From: JAFMDF01 sp965277445
Lineage (GTDB): Bacteria > Bacteroidota > Bacteroidia > Chitinophagales > Saprospiraceae
Length of the DNA: 64,000 bases
Direction: 5' to 3'
NCBI GenBank assembly: GCA_965277445.1
Contig: CBDICY010000032.1
Coordinates: 62,001 to 126,000, forward strand
The notes beneath the pieces were generated by a model that saw nothing but the letters and a program-made list of their open reading frames with translations, was not told the DNA's origin and made no database searches. Of the stretch, positions 17,065 through 25,223 are shown in pieces (position 1 is the first letter of the stretch; the number at the start of each line of letters is the position of its first letter). Both the position numbers and the translations under genes were made by a program.

Positions 17065-19713
17065 ATGTACGACATCATCCAACTGACTTTTTTAACAAAT
17101 TCAATGGCTTTTGCTTTAACTTATTTATTGCATAGCACCACATGGATTTTATTAATGCTTTGTGTAATCAAATTGCCCACTTTTAGTACGCCCATATTAA
17201 AAAATTATCTGTGGAAAGGCGCATTAATTGGCGGATTGTTGACTAGTCTACTGATTCATTTTAGTGGAAATAGCTTACTGGAAATTCATCTAGGAAAAGA
17301 AGTACCTATTGTTGCTGCTACACAACAACAACCTGCTACCGAAGAAGTACCAGTCGTTAAGGAATTTGAGACAATAGAAATGCCCGAAACAGCAGCTAAA
17401 CCCATCACAAAAGTACCCTTAATAGTCGATGCAACCCCAGTAAAAAGTAGTGTTGAAAATACAGTCGAATATCAACCAATTATTCCTGCAGAAACAGTAC
17501 CAAAAAATGAAGCGACTAATTTTAAAATCATGCCTTTTATCCTAACCATCGCCTTTGTGTTTTGGTTATTAGGTATGCTATTTTTCACTCTAAAAGAAAC
17601 GATTCGACATTTTATTTTTATTAAAAAAATTGGCGAAAGGAAAACCACAAATCACCCGACTGTCATTTATGCTTTAAATAAAATCCGATTGAAATTAAAG
17701 CAAAAATTACCAATTACCCTAAGTCAATCGACTATTCTAGAAAGTCCTATTTTAATTCAAAATCAAGAAATCTGTTTGCCTGAAAGAGCGATCGACAAGC
17801 TGAATCATCCGCAAATGGAAGCCATGTTGGCACATGAAATCGCCCATGTCATGCGCAAAGATTATTATTGGAATTGTTTTTTAGTAAGCTTAGATACCCT
17901 ATTCTTTTTTCAGCCTTTACATCGAATTGCCATCAAAGAAATTCAAACCACCAACGAGCTACTTTGTGATGAATGGGCAGCTAAAGTGATTGGTAATAAT
18001 TTAGCTTTAGCGCAATGTTTATTAACCGTAGCGACTTGGATGAAATCACCAACCAAAACATACCCCCTTGTGGCAGGAATGTCGCTTAAGAAGTCGGAAT
18101 TGTCCGACCGTATTACTTCACTCATAAATTTACCCGACATGAAAAAACAACGTTTTAACACCTTAAAGGTAGGCTTGCCTTTTATCGCTTTATTAGCCAC
18201 GGCTATTTTTGTTTTGCCTGGTTTTACTTTTACTAGTTTAACGGAAACTGTTCCTACTTTAGAACGAACCACTATAACCGATAGTGAGCCTAAAATTACT
18301 GAGGAGATACCCGTAGCACAACTTACGAACGAACCCATGAATCAATTAGACGAAGCACCGATTGAGCAACAGCAGGTCGAACAACTAACTGAAAACCGCC
18401 ATTCCAATTATGATTTAGCACTTAACAAGAAATTAGAAAGATTAAGCCCTACTCAAGTGGAGCTAAAAATTCCTTCTCATACAGCGCAGCCTATCCATCC
18501 AATTATTCCTCAACTTTTGGATAAAGCAACAGCAGTAAAAACGGCTTTAATAACACCAACTATCCGCTTAGAAGAAAAATTTGCAGCCAATAAAAATCAT
18601 CCTTACTTTGAATTATTCCAAAGAACGGAACAAAAAGCAGCAACAGAAGCAGACTGGACCTTAGATATTAAAGCTATTTATTACACCAATTTAAGTTGTG
18701 CGGGAAGCTCTAGAAATAAAATTGGCGGACCATTGGTTACGAATAAAGGCGATAAAAACTCTTTGATTTTTACGCTAGATTATGGAGACCGCATTGAATA
18801 TGATACGCTACAAAATTGTGTCCATCCTCCATCCGATAATGATGGCTATGCGTATAAAACGAACGGTTGGTTGCCTAATTTCATTGGCAAACAAATTTAT
18901 AAAGCGACCAATAATAATATTAAGGGCAGCCATCCTGCGGTGGTCAAATCCCAATGGGTTCAACAAAGCGATAATCAAAAGCAAACCCCGATGGGAATTG
19001 AATTACTAGGAAAAGCAGCTGTAAAAATTGACATATTTACGACTAAAGGCAAGCATATTACTACTGTAGCAGATGGTATCTTTGAAGCTGGCAAACACGA
19101 ATTTGTTTTCCCACATGTCAATATTAAAAAAGGTATTTATCGCTTAGTCTCAACGGTAGATGGCGAGACTTTAAGCCAAAATATTCGAGTTAAAAGAACT
19201 CGATTTACTAATAAAAAAGAAAAAAATAGTTGTGCTGCTTTACTCCGATCGGTCAAAGGAAATAATGTGCAACAAGTAAAAGCTTTAGTACAAAATACAG
19301 ATCCAAATTGCGAATACCGAGCAGAAGGAGAACCTCGTTCGCCCTTGAATGCAGCGGCTAGAAAAGGCAACGTGGAAATTGGAAAATTACTATTAGCAGC
19401 CAATGCCGATGTAGAATTTAGAGCAAGAGGCGACGAAGGTGCTTTGATGGGCGCTGCTCGACATGGACATTTAGATTTTGTTAAATTGATGGTCGAAAAT
19501 GGCGCACAAGTAAACAAAACTGTTTCTGGTGATGGTACTGCTTTGATTAATGCGGTACGAGGTGGTCATTATGACATTGCGGAATATTTACTAGAAAATG
19601 GTGCTGATCCGATGTTAAACGTTGCTGGCGATGAAAATCCAATAACGCATGCGATGAATCATGGTGATAAGATGCTGGATTTGTTGTTGAAATATCGAAA
19701 GCAGACTAAATAG
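17065..19713 (+). CDS. M56 (BlaR1-like) membrane protease fused to C-terminal ankyrin repeats
   Basis: 882 residues. N-terminal membrane helices (about 12-36, 48-68) are followed by a Pro/Glu/Thr-rich loop (80-155), a third helix (about 157-176) and the M56 protease: HEIAH at 257-261 with third zinc ligand probably Glu303 in ELLCDEWA. Another helix (about 365-385) leads to a long linker, a FlgD/T9SS-like Ig segment near 650-715 (FEAGKHEFVFPHVNIKKGIY), and about four ankyrin repeats from 722 to the end (PLNAAARKGNVEIGKLLL, LMGAARHGHLDFVKLMVENG, LINAVRGGHYDIAEYLLENG). Instead of a penicillin-binding sensor domain it carries ankyrins. With blaI just upstream, it is the likely trigger of BlaI cleavage; what it senses is unknown. 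Confidence 0.9.
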   Translation: MYDIIQLTFLTNSMAFALTYLLHSTTWILLMLCVIKLPTFSTPILKNYLWKGALIGGLLTSLLIHFSGNSLLEIHLGKEVPIVAATQQQPATEEVPVVKEFETIEMPETAAKPITKVPLIVDATPVKSSVENTVEYQPIIPAETVPKNEATNFKIMPFILTIAFVFWLLGMLFFTLKETIRHFIFIKKIGERKTTNHPTVIYALNKIRLKLKQKLPITLSQSTILESPILIQNQEICLPERAIDKLNHPQMEAMLAHEIAHVMRKDYYWNCFLVSLDTLFFFQPLHRIAIKEIQTTNELLCDEWAAKVIGNNLALAQCLLTVATWMKSPTKTYPLVAGMSLKKSELSDRITSLINLPDMKKQRFNTLKVGLPFIALLATAIFVLPGFTFTSLTETVPTLERTTITDSEPKITEEIPVAQLTNEPMNQLDEAPIEQQQVEQLTENRHSNYDLALNKKLERLSPTQVELKIPSHTAQPIHPIIPQLLDKATAVKTALITPTIRLEEKFAANKNHPYFELFQRTEQKAATEADWTLDIKAIYYTNLSCAGSSRNKIGGPLVTNKGDKNSLIFTLDYGDRIEYDTLQNCVHPPSDNDGYAYKTNGWLPNFIGKQIYKATNNNIKGSHPAVVKSQWVQQSDNQKQTPMGIELLGKAAVKIDIFTTKGKHITTVADGIFEAGKHEFVFPHVNIKKGIYRLVSTVDGETLSQNIRVKRTRFTNKKEKNSCAALLRSVKGNNVQQVKALVQNTDPNCEYRAEGEPRSPLNAAARKGNVEIGKLLLAANADVEFRARGDEGALMGAARHGHLDFVKLMVENGAQVNKTVSGDGTALINAVRGGHYDIAEYLLENGADPMLNVAGDENPITHAMNHGDKMLDLLLKYRKQTK

Positions 19714-19717
19714 TTTT

Positions 19718-20066
19718 ATAGGTTGTACGGATTAGGCGGATGTAGCGGATTTTACGGATTTTTTTAATATTGAGAAACCTATAAAATCCATATAAATCAA
19801 CCCAATCTGCTGTATCTGTCCCTAATGTGCCGTAGGTACGAAAGATGGGTAGCAGATGAATAGGATCAATATTTCCCAATTCTCGTGCCGTAGGTACGTA
19901 AGATAATGTCCATAGCAAAGTATCTTACGTACGGCACGAAAAAAGGAAAATAGTCAAACATTATCTAACCTACCCATCTTTCGTACCTACGGCACTATTT
20001 GCTTGGGGAACAATTCCGATTGCGCCCATATAAATCAGTCCAATCCGCTGCATCCGTACAACCTAT
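19718..20066. repeat. Three-level nested inverted repeat
   Basis: Outer arms: 19718-19751 (starting ATAGGTTGTACGGA) versus 20042-20066 (ending TCCGTACAACCTAT), with a short insertion. Middle arms: perfect 26 bp, 19827-19852 and 19970-19995 (GTGCCGTAGGTACG...). Inner arms: 19884-19905 and 19921-19938, same GTGCCGTAGGTACG family with a 4-nt gap. Copies of the outer AATCCGT/ACAACCTAT vocabulary recur near 19787-19821 and 27811-27860. The element occupies the whole gap and overlaps any upstream start of the next gene. Confidence 0.75.
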
Positions 20067-20092
20067 TATTTCATTTACCATCAAGAAATAAC

Positions 20093-21178
20093 GTGCATTC
20101 AAAATCAATCGCCCTCCTACTTATTTTATTAATCAACTATTCTTGTCAAGACAAAAAGGAGGAATATGTCTGCCCTCCCTGCGATTTACCTTGTGATAAA
20201 ATCATTTTTACAACCTCAGGTATTTGCCCTCATTGCAAGATGAAACTAATTAAAAAAAGTGAGGTCATTGATGAATCAAAGCTGATAGTAAATGAGATTA
20301 CTATAAAAACTGGCTCAGGTGTATTTTTGATGGAAGGAGGGCAAGATAACCAAGAGCAACCTATTAAAATCTATTATCACCAACCAAGAAATTATACTAA
20401 AAATTCAAAGATTTTAATTGTACTCCCTGGAGCAGGTCGAAATGGCGATAGTTACCGAGATGCTTGGATAGAAGCGTCCGAGAAATACAGCGTTTTAGTC
20501 CTTTCTCCAATGTATTCAGAAACAGCCTACCCTTTTGAAGCCTATCATTTAGGCGGTTTAATTAAAGACTCAAATATTCGAGAAACTATTGAATTTGTAG
20601 AGGGCACCAATATAGCGAAATTGGACGAACAAGCTTTTCGTTTTAAAGAGAATCCGAACAAGGCAACTTGGATTTTTAATGATTTTGATCGACTATTTAA
20701 CTTGGTTAGTAATTACATTGAAACCACTCAAACGCAATATGATCTTTTTGGTCATTCCGCAGGTGGTCAAATCCTGCATCGACTCGCCATTTTTCATCCT
20801 GCCACTAAAGCCAATCGAATCATTGCCGCTAATGCTGGGTTTTATACGCTTCCTGATTTAGATACAGTACTTCCATTCGGCATAAAAAATAGCTCCATCA
20901 CTACAACTGATTTACAACTTTCTTTTACGAATAAACTAACCCTATTACTTGGAGAATTAGATACTGAAGCTGAGCAGGGAGGTACTTTATTACGTTCTGT
21001 TTCTGCGGATAAACAAGGCATGCATCGTTTAACAAGAGGTCATTTTTTTTATAATTTCTCGAAAAATGTAGCTACCGAAATAGGCGCCAATTATAATTGG
21101 ACAATCAAAGTTGTGCCTAATGTTGGACACGATCATGAAAATATGGGAAAGGCTGCTGCGAAATTATTATATGATTGA
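20093..21178 (+). CDS. Lipoprotein alpha/beta hydrolase with N-terminal metal-binding Cys motif
   Basis: I choose GTG 20093, not the open TTG at 20003, because the earlier 30 codons lie in the nested repeat and GTG gives a good lipoprotein signal (LLINYSC, Cys18). Next comes a Cys-rich segment, CPPCDLPCD then GICPHCKMKLI, resembling the small heavy-metal-binding domain found beside copper/metal resistance proteins. The remainder is an alpha/beta hydrolase: ILIVLPGAGRNGDSYRDAW (oxyanion region), nucleophile elbow FGHSAGG, and last-strand His in NVGHDHENMG. About 361 residues. The combination suggests a surface or periplasmic esterase with a metal site; the substrate is unknown. Confidence 0.8.
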   Translation: MHSKSIALLLILLINYSCQDKKEEYVCPPCDLPCDKIIFTTSGICPHCKMKLIKKSEVIDESKLIVNEITIKTGSGVFLMEGGQDNQEQPIKIYYHQPRNYTKNSKILIVLPGAGRNGDSYRDAWIEASEKYSVLVLSPMYSETAYPFEAYHLGGLIKDSNIRETIEFVEGTNIAKLDEQAFRFKENPNKATWIFNDFDRLFNLVSNYIETTQTQYDLFGHSAGGQILHRLAIFHPATKANRIIAANAGFYTLPDLDTVLPFGIKNSSITTTDLQLSFTNKLTLLLGELDTEAEQGGTLLRSVSADKQGMHRLTRGHFFYNFSKNVATEIGANYNWTIKVVPNVGHDHENMGKAAAKLLYD

Positions 21179-21263
21179 AATAAGAAAACACTTTAAGGTA
21201 CCCCTTTAGAAATTTTCTACTATCTTTAGTCATTAATAAAAGATGCTTAAAACCTTAAAGTAG

Positions 21264-21854
21264 ATGCTCACCGACAAAACAGAGATATTAAAATTAGCCT
21301 TTAGTAAAGACGCTAAATTAAGCGACGAAGTATGGTTCGAAATGCGTTCTTATTTAAAAGAAAGAACCTTTAAAAAAGGGCAGTTTCTTTGTAGAAATGG
21401 ACAAGTAGAACATTACTTATCCGTGATTGTCGAAGGCACTTGTCGAGGCTTTTATAATAATAAAGATGGAGAAGAAATTTCGGTTGGGTTCATGTTTCCA
21501 AACGATTTTGTAAGTGCCTATTATTCCTTCCTTACCCAACGTCCTTCTTTAATGGCGATTCAAGCAGTCACTCCTGTAACTATTATTTCCATTAGTGATA
21601 CCCATTTAAATATACTTTGTGATAAATATAAAAGTGCCGAACGCATCGGTCGTTTGAATGCCGAACGTATTTATCGGCGAAAAGAAGAACGAGAAATCGC
21701 TTTGCTAACCATGTCCGCCACCGAACGCTATCAAGATTTAATCAATAGAAGCCCTCAATTATTACAAGAAATCTCCCTTAAACACATTGCTTCTTATCTG
21801 GGTATCAAACCTGAGTCTTTGAGTCGAATTCGAAAACAATTGGCGAAACAGTAG
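21264..21854 (+). CDS. Crp/Fnr-family transcriptional regulator
   Basis: 196 residues: a cyclic-nucleotide-binding-type jelly roll (about 20-125; KKGQFLCRNGQVEHYLSVIVEG, then GFMFPNDFVSAYYSF) without the classical cAMP residues, and a C-terminal HTH (ISLKHIASYLGIKPESLSRIRKQ). This is the common Bacteroidota Crp-like class. It stands alone between the hydrolase and the 57-bp array; the next gene downstream is the FAD/DUF2855 fusion, which it might control, but no operator is evident. Confidence 0.9.
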   Translation: MLTDKTEILKLAFSKDAKLSDEVWFEMRSYLKERTFKKGQFLCRNGQVEHYLSVIVEGTCRGFYNNKDGEEISVGFMFPNDFVSAYYSFLTQRPSLMAIQAVTPVTIISISDTHLNILCDKYKSAERIGRLNAERIYRRKEEREIALLTMSATERYQDLINRSPQLLQEISLKHIASYLGIKPESLSRIRKQLAKQ

Positions 21855-21905
21855 GCAGTAGGCAGTAGTACAGTTGGCAATAGGCAGTAATTCAGTAGGC
21901 AGTCT
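21849..21905. repeat. CAGTAGG short tandem motif
   Basis: CAGTAGGCAGTAGGCAGTAGTACAG, then GGCAATAGGCAGTAATTCAGTAGGCAGT. The same word reappears at about 44569-44580. Short-period repeat directly after the Crp stop codon, no coding role. Confidence 0.5.
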
Positions 21906-21975
21906 CGTCCAATCAAACCTGTTGCTAACAATTAGAGATTGGTGCAATAAGTAACTTACCTCATTAATCCTTACA

Positions 21976-22144
21976 TCCCCACCCGCTAAAGCGGTTCACA
22001 AAAAATAAAGGTTGCTCTGGGGCTTTTATATCCTCCCGTCCGCTAAAGCGGTTTACAAAAAATAAAGGTTGCTCTGGGGCTTTTATATCCTCCCGTCCGC
22101 TAAAGCGGTTCACAAAAAATTAAAGTCGCTCTGGGACTTTAATT
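21976..22144. repeat. 57-bp tandem repeat, three copies, each with two potential hairpins
   Basis: Copies start at 21976 (slightly short), 22031 and 22088. Each has CCGC-TAAA-GCGG (21983-21994, 22040-22051, 22097-22108) followed by AAAGG(T/C)-GCTCTGG-GGCTTT. In copy 3 the second hairpin has changed on both sides (AAAGTC...GACTTT) and pairs perfectly, followed by AATTTTTT like a terminator. The stretch 22145-22319 that follows shows only A/T-rich leader sequence before the oxidoreductase gene. Confidence 0.75.
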
Positions 22145-22319
22145 TTTTGCTCATCTTGTAAATCTTGAAAAATCCTGTCATCTTGTAAATTCTTAACCTA
22201 CATCAAGGTTTCCAAAACATAATGTCCGTTACTTTGTCCTATATTTAAGAACAGAGAAGTTTATGAGTTAATATTGACTAATCTCTGCTCTCTATTTCTC
22301 TAATCTCTAATCTAAAAAA

Positions 22320-24830
22320 ATGAAGCTCGAAACGGATTACCTTATTATCGGAAGTGGTGCAGTCGGAATGGCTTTTGCCGATGTATTATTAGCAGAAACA
22401 GAGGCAAATATCATTATCGTTGATAAATATGCTAAACCGGGCGGGCATTGGAATGTCGCTTATCCTTTTGTCACCTTACACCAACCTTCCCAATTTTATG
22501 GGGTAAGCTCTAAAGAATTAAGCAAAGGGAGAATTGACCAAGTGGGCTTGAATAAAGGTTTATTTGATTTGGCATCTGGTGCAGAAGTAAGTGCTTATTT
22601 TGATGAGGTGATGCGGGCCACTTTTTTACCAACAGGCAGAGTACAATATTTTCCCTTATGCGAATATAAAGGGGATTATAAATTTACTTCGATGATGACG
22701 GGCGAAGAATATGAGGTACAGGTGAAGAACAAATTAATTGATGCGACCTACTTGAAAACCTCTGTTCCTTCGACGCATACCCCTAATTTTACGGTTGCAG
22801 AAGGGGTCAATTTTATGCCTTTAAATGATTTAACTAAAATTGCGACACCACCAAAAGGATTTGTGGTCATTGGTGGTGGAAAAACGGGCATTGATGCTTG
22901 TTTATGGTTGTTAGAAAATCGAGTCAATCCTGATAATATTACTTGGATTGTATCTAGGGATGCTTGGTTGCTTGACCGAGAAACAACCCAGCCAACAGAA
23001 GCCTTTTTTGAAAAATCTATTGGTAATCAAGCCAATCAATTTGAGGCGGTAGCACAAGCAACTTCTATCACCGATATGTTTGATAAATTAGAAGAGAAAG
23101 GCGTTTTGGTACGGATTGATAAAACCGTTCGACCTCAAATGTTTCATGGGGCGACCATTAGCCAAATGGAGTTAGCAGAATTGAGAAAAATTAAAAAAAT
23201 TGTTAGAAAAGGACGAGTACAAAGTATTGAAAAAGACCAAATTATTTTAAATAGAGGAACGATTCCAACTAGTCCAGAGGTGGTGCACGTAGATTGTTCG
23301 GCGAGTGCGATTCCTGTCACCTTAAAAACCAAGGCTATTTTTAATGGCAATGTCATTACGCCACAAACCGTTCGGTCTTATCAACCTGTTTTTAGTGCAG
23401 CGGTTATTGCGCATGTAGAGGTAAATTATGAAACAGAAAAGGAGAAGAACAAATTATGTGCAGTTGTTCCATTACCAAATCATGATACGGATTGGTTAAG
23501 AATGTTGGCGGCGATGATGCAGAACCAATTTAATTGGTCGCAAGATAAACCATTACGAAAGTGGGTAATGGAAAATCGGTTAGATGGTTTTGGGAAAGTC
23601 ATTCGGAATGTAGATAAAGAAAATCCAAAGCATATGGCAATTCTACAAAGGTTGAAAAATAATGCACTACCTGCAATGATGAACTTACAGAAATTTATTG
23701 CTGAGATTGATGCAGCTGAAAAGCCAGCCATTAAAAATCCACAATTTCAGGTTAACAAAAAAATGTTTTTTAATGGTCGCTTAGCAGAACTACCGACGGA
23801 AGCATTGACGATTGGAGATGGAGAAGTGTTAGTAAAAGTAGACAAGTTTGCGTATACTGCGAATAATATTACTTATGCCGTAGCAGCGGATATGGTGGGC
23901 TATTGGCAATTTTTTCCAGCAATGGGTAAAGATTCGGATGGTCAAGGGGTGATTCCAGTTTGGGGTTTTGCTGATGTAGTAGAATCGAATGTGGAAGGTA
24001 TTCCAGTTGGGGATCGTTTATTTGGTTATTTCCCACCAGCAAGTCACTTAAAAATGACGCCAACTCGGGTGAATGACCAACGATTTGTAGATGGCACAGC
24101 ACATCGTACTAAACTACCTGCGGGTTATAATATGTATCGAAGAGTCAATGCCGAAAAAGGCTACCATGCTTCTATGGATAAGGCACGAATGATGTTATTT
24201 CCATTACATTTAACCTCTTTCTGTATTTGGGATGCATTACAAGATAAAGGTTACTACGGCGCAAAACAAGTCATTATTTTAAGTGCCTCTAGTAAGACTA
24301 GTACAGGCTTAGGTTATGCGTTGAAGGCAGATGAAAATGCACCGAATGTAATTGGCGTGACTTCTGGCAGAAACTTAGCAATGGTCAAAAGTTTAAATTT
24401 ATATGACCAAAATATAACCTATGATGCCATCGGTAAAATTGACACAACGATCCCAACGGTAATTGTTGATATGTCAGGTAATGGAGATATTTTACTCGCT
24501 TTACATACTGCATTAGGCGATAACATGAAATGGTGTATCAATGTCGGTTTGACGCATTGGGACAAAGCAGCAGCAAAACCAAAGCAAGGAATGATTACTG
24601 AAAGAAGTGAATTTTTCTTTGCGCCAGGACATATTCAAAGACGTATGAAAGAATGGGGACCTGCTGGTTTTGACCAAAAGACTTCTAAATTTATGATGGA
24701 AACTGCCGCTAAAACTCAGGAATGGTTGACCTTTAAAAAGATTGATGGATTGGCTGAAATGGCTAAGATTCATCAGGCGGTTTGTGAAGGGAAGGTGCCT
24801 GCGAATGAGGGATTGATTGTGGAGTTGTAA
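22320..24830 (+). CDS. FAD/NAD(P)-binding oxidoreductase fused to DUF2855
   Basis: 836 residues in one uninterrupted frame. Residues 1-~470 are a flavin-dependent oxidoreductase: the dinucleotide motif GSGAVG (11-16), VDKYAKPGGHW after the second strand, and a second Rossmann GGGKTG near 185. From about 476 (NKKMFFNGRLAELP) to the end the protein matches DUF2855, a medium-chain-reductase-like family: GDGEVLVKVDKFAYTANN, YWQFFPAMG, IPVWGFADVVES, GDRLFGYFPPA, and the Rossmann strand VIILSASSKTSTGLG. So an FMO-like flavoenzyme and a zinc-free MDR-like domain are joined, possibly handling successive steps on one substrate. The reaction is not known. Confidence 0.85.
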   Translation: MKLETDYLIIGSGAVGMAFADVLLAETEANIIIVDKYAKPGGHWNVAYPFVTLHQPSQFYGVSSKELSKGRIDQVGLNKGLFDLASGAEVSAYFDEVMRATFLPTGRVQYFPLCEYKGDYKFTSMMTGEEYEVQVKNKLIDATYLKTSVPSTHTPNFTVAEGVNFMPLNDLTKIATPPKGFVVIGGGKTGIDACLWLLENRVNPDNITWIVSRDAWLLDRETTQPTEAFFEKSIGNQANQFEAVAQATSITDMFDKLEEKGVLVRIDKTVRPQMFHGATISQMELAELRKIKKIVRKGRVQSIEKDQIILNRGTIPTSPEVVHVDCSASAIPVTLKTKAIFNGNVITPQTVRSYQPVFSAAVIAHVEVNYETEKEKNKLCAVVPLPNHDTDWLRMLAAMMQNQFNWSQDKPLRKWVMENRLDGFGKVIRNVDKENPKHMAILQRLKNNALPAMMNLQKFIAEIDAAEKPAIKNPQFQVNKKMFFNGRLAELPTEALTIGDGEVLVKVDKFAYTANNITYAVAADMVGYWQFFPAMGKDSDGQGVIPVWGFADVVESNVEGIPVGDRLFGYFPPASHLKMTPTRVNDQRFVDGTAHRTKLPAGYNMYRRVNAEKGYHASMDKARMMLFPLHLTSFCIWDALQDKGYYGAKQVIILSASSKTSTGLGYALKADENAPNVIGVTSGRNLAMVKSLNLYDQNITYDAIGKIDTTIPTVIVDMSGNGDILLALHTALGDNMKWCINVGLTHWDKAAAKPKQGMITERSEFFFAPGHIQRRMKEWGPAGFDQKTSKFMMETAAKTQEWLTFKKIDGLAEMAKIHQAVCEGKVPANEGLIVEL

Positions 24831-24838
24831 GTGTTACC

Positions 24839-24862
24839 GTAGCCTAGACATTCCTGTCTGGG
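24839..24862. repeat. Single REP-like hairpin with GTAG head
   Basis: GTAG followed by CCTAGACA-TTCC-TGTCTGGG, an 8-bp stem with one mismatch. GTAG before a short imperfect hairpin is the classical REP layout. It lies 9 bp after the oxidoreductase stop and could also act as its terminator. Confidence 0.4.
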
Positions 24863-25111
24863 AAAATTATAACAAGAACAAAAACTAGGAAAGTAGCGGG
24901 ATACTCAATTTGTATCAAGCTACTTTTTTAGTTTTAACGGCACTAAGGTAAAAGTGTGAATATCTAAAAATAGGACAGGGTTTATCACAACTAATACCAT
25001 ATAAACAAACAAATAACACAAAACTAATCCATCTAATTTAAATCTAGTTTTGCTTTTATAACGCTACTATTAAAATTGTAGTCCTATAATTTGGAATCTT
25101 AACTATTTGTA

Positions 25112-25155
25112 TATTTGGCTATAAGTGGATAAAAACACCGACTTATAGCTAAATA
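25112..25155. promoter_or_regulatory. 15-bp dyad upstream of the DinB-like gene
   Basis: TATTTGGCTATAAGT (25112-25126) and ACTTATAGCTAAATA (25141-25155) pair with one mismatch across a 14-nt loop. It is about 70 bp before the gene start and just before a candidate promoter, so it may be an operator. The rest of 24863-25111 shows nothing I can interpret. Confidence 0.4.
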
Positions 25156-25177
25156 TGGAATGACAATGGACATCTTA

Positions 25178-25207
25178 TTTGACTAAATCCATAAATTTGT
25201 ACCTTCG
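25178..25207 (+). promoter_or_regulatory. Candidate Bacteroidota-type promoter
   Basis: TTTG (25178-25181), an 18-nt spacer and TACCTTCG (25200-25207) resemble the TTTG / TAnnTTTG elements of Bacteroidota housekeeping promoters, with one mismatch in the -7 element, 17 bp before the ATG at 25224. Similar -7-like words occur at 50251 (TATCTTTG) and 58848 (TACTTTTG) just before other starts. Confidence 0.35.
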
Positions 25208-25223
25208 TTTCTAAAAATAACAG

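Noticed and set aside
19706..19918. 70-residue minus-strand frame in the nested repeat
   Set aside because: It is made only of repeat arms and has no start context or known domain.
20003..20092. Upstream extension of the hydrolase gene from TTG 20003
   Set aside because: The 30 codons are the right arm of the nested repeat and would bury the lipoprotein signal peptide inside the protein.
21976..22144. Possible CRISPR array
   Set aside because: The repeats are contiguous with no unique spacers between them, the period is 57 bp, only three copies exist and no cas gene is near; it is a plain tandem repeat.
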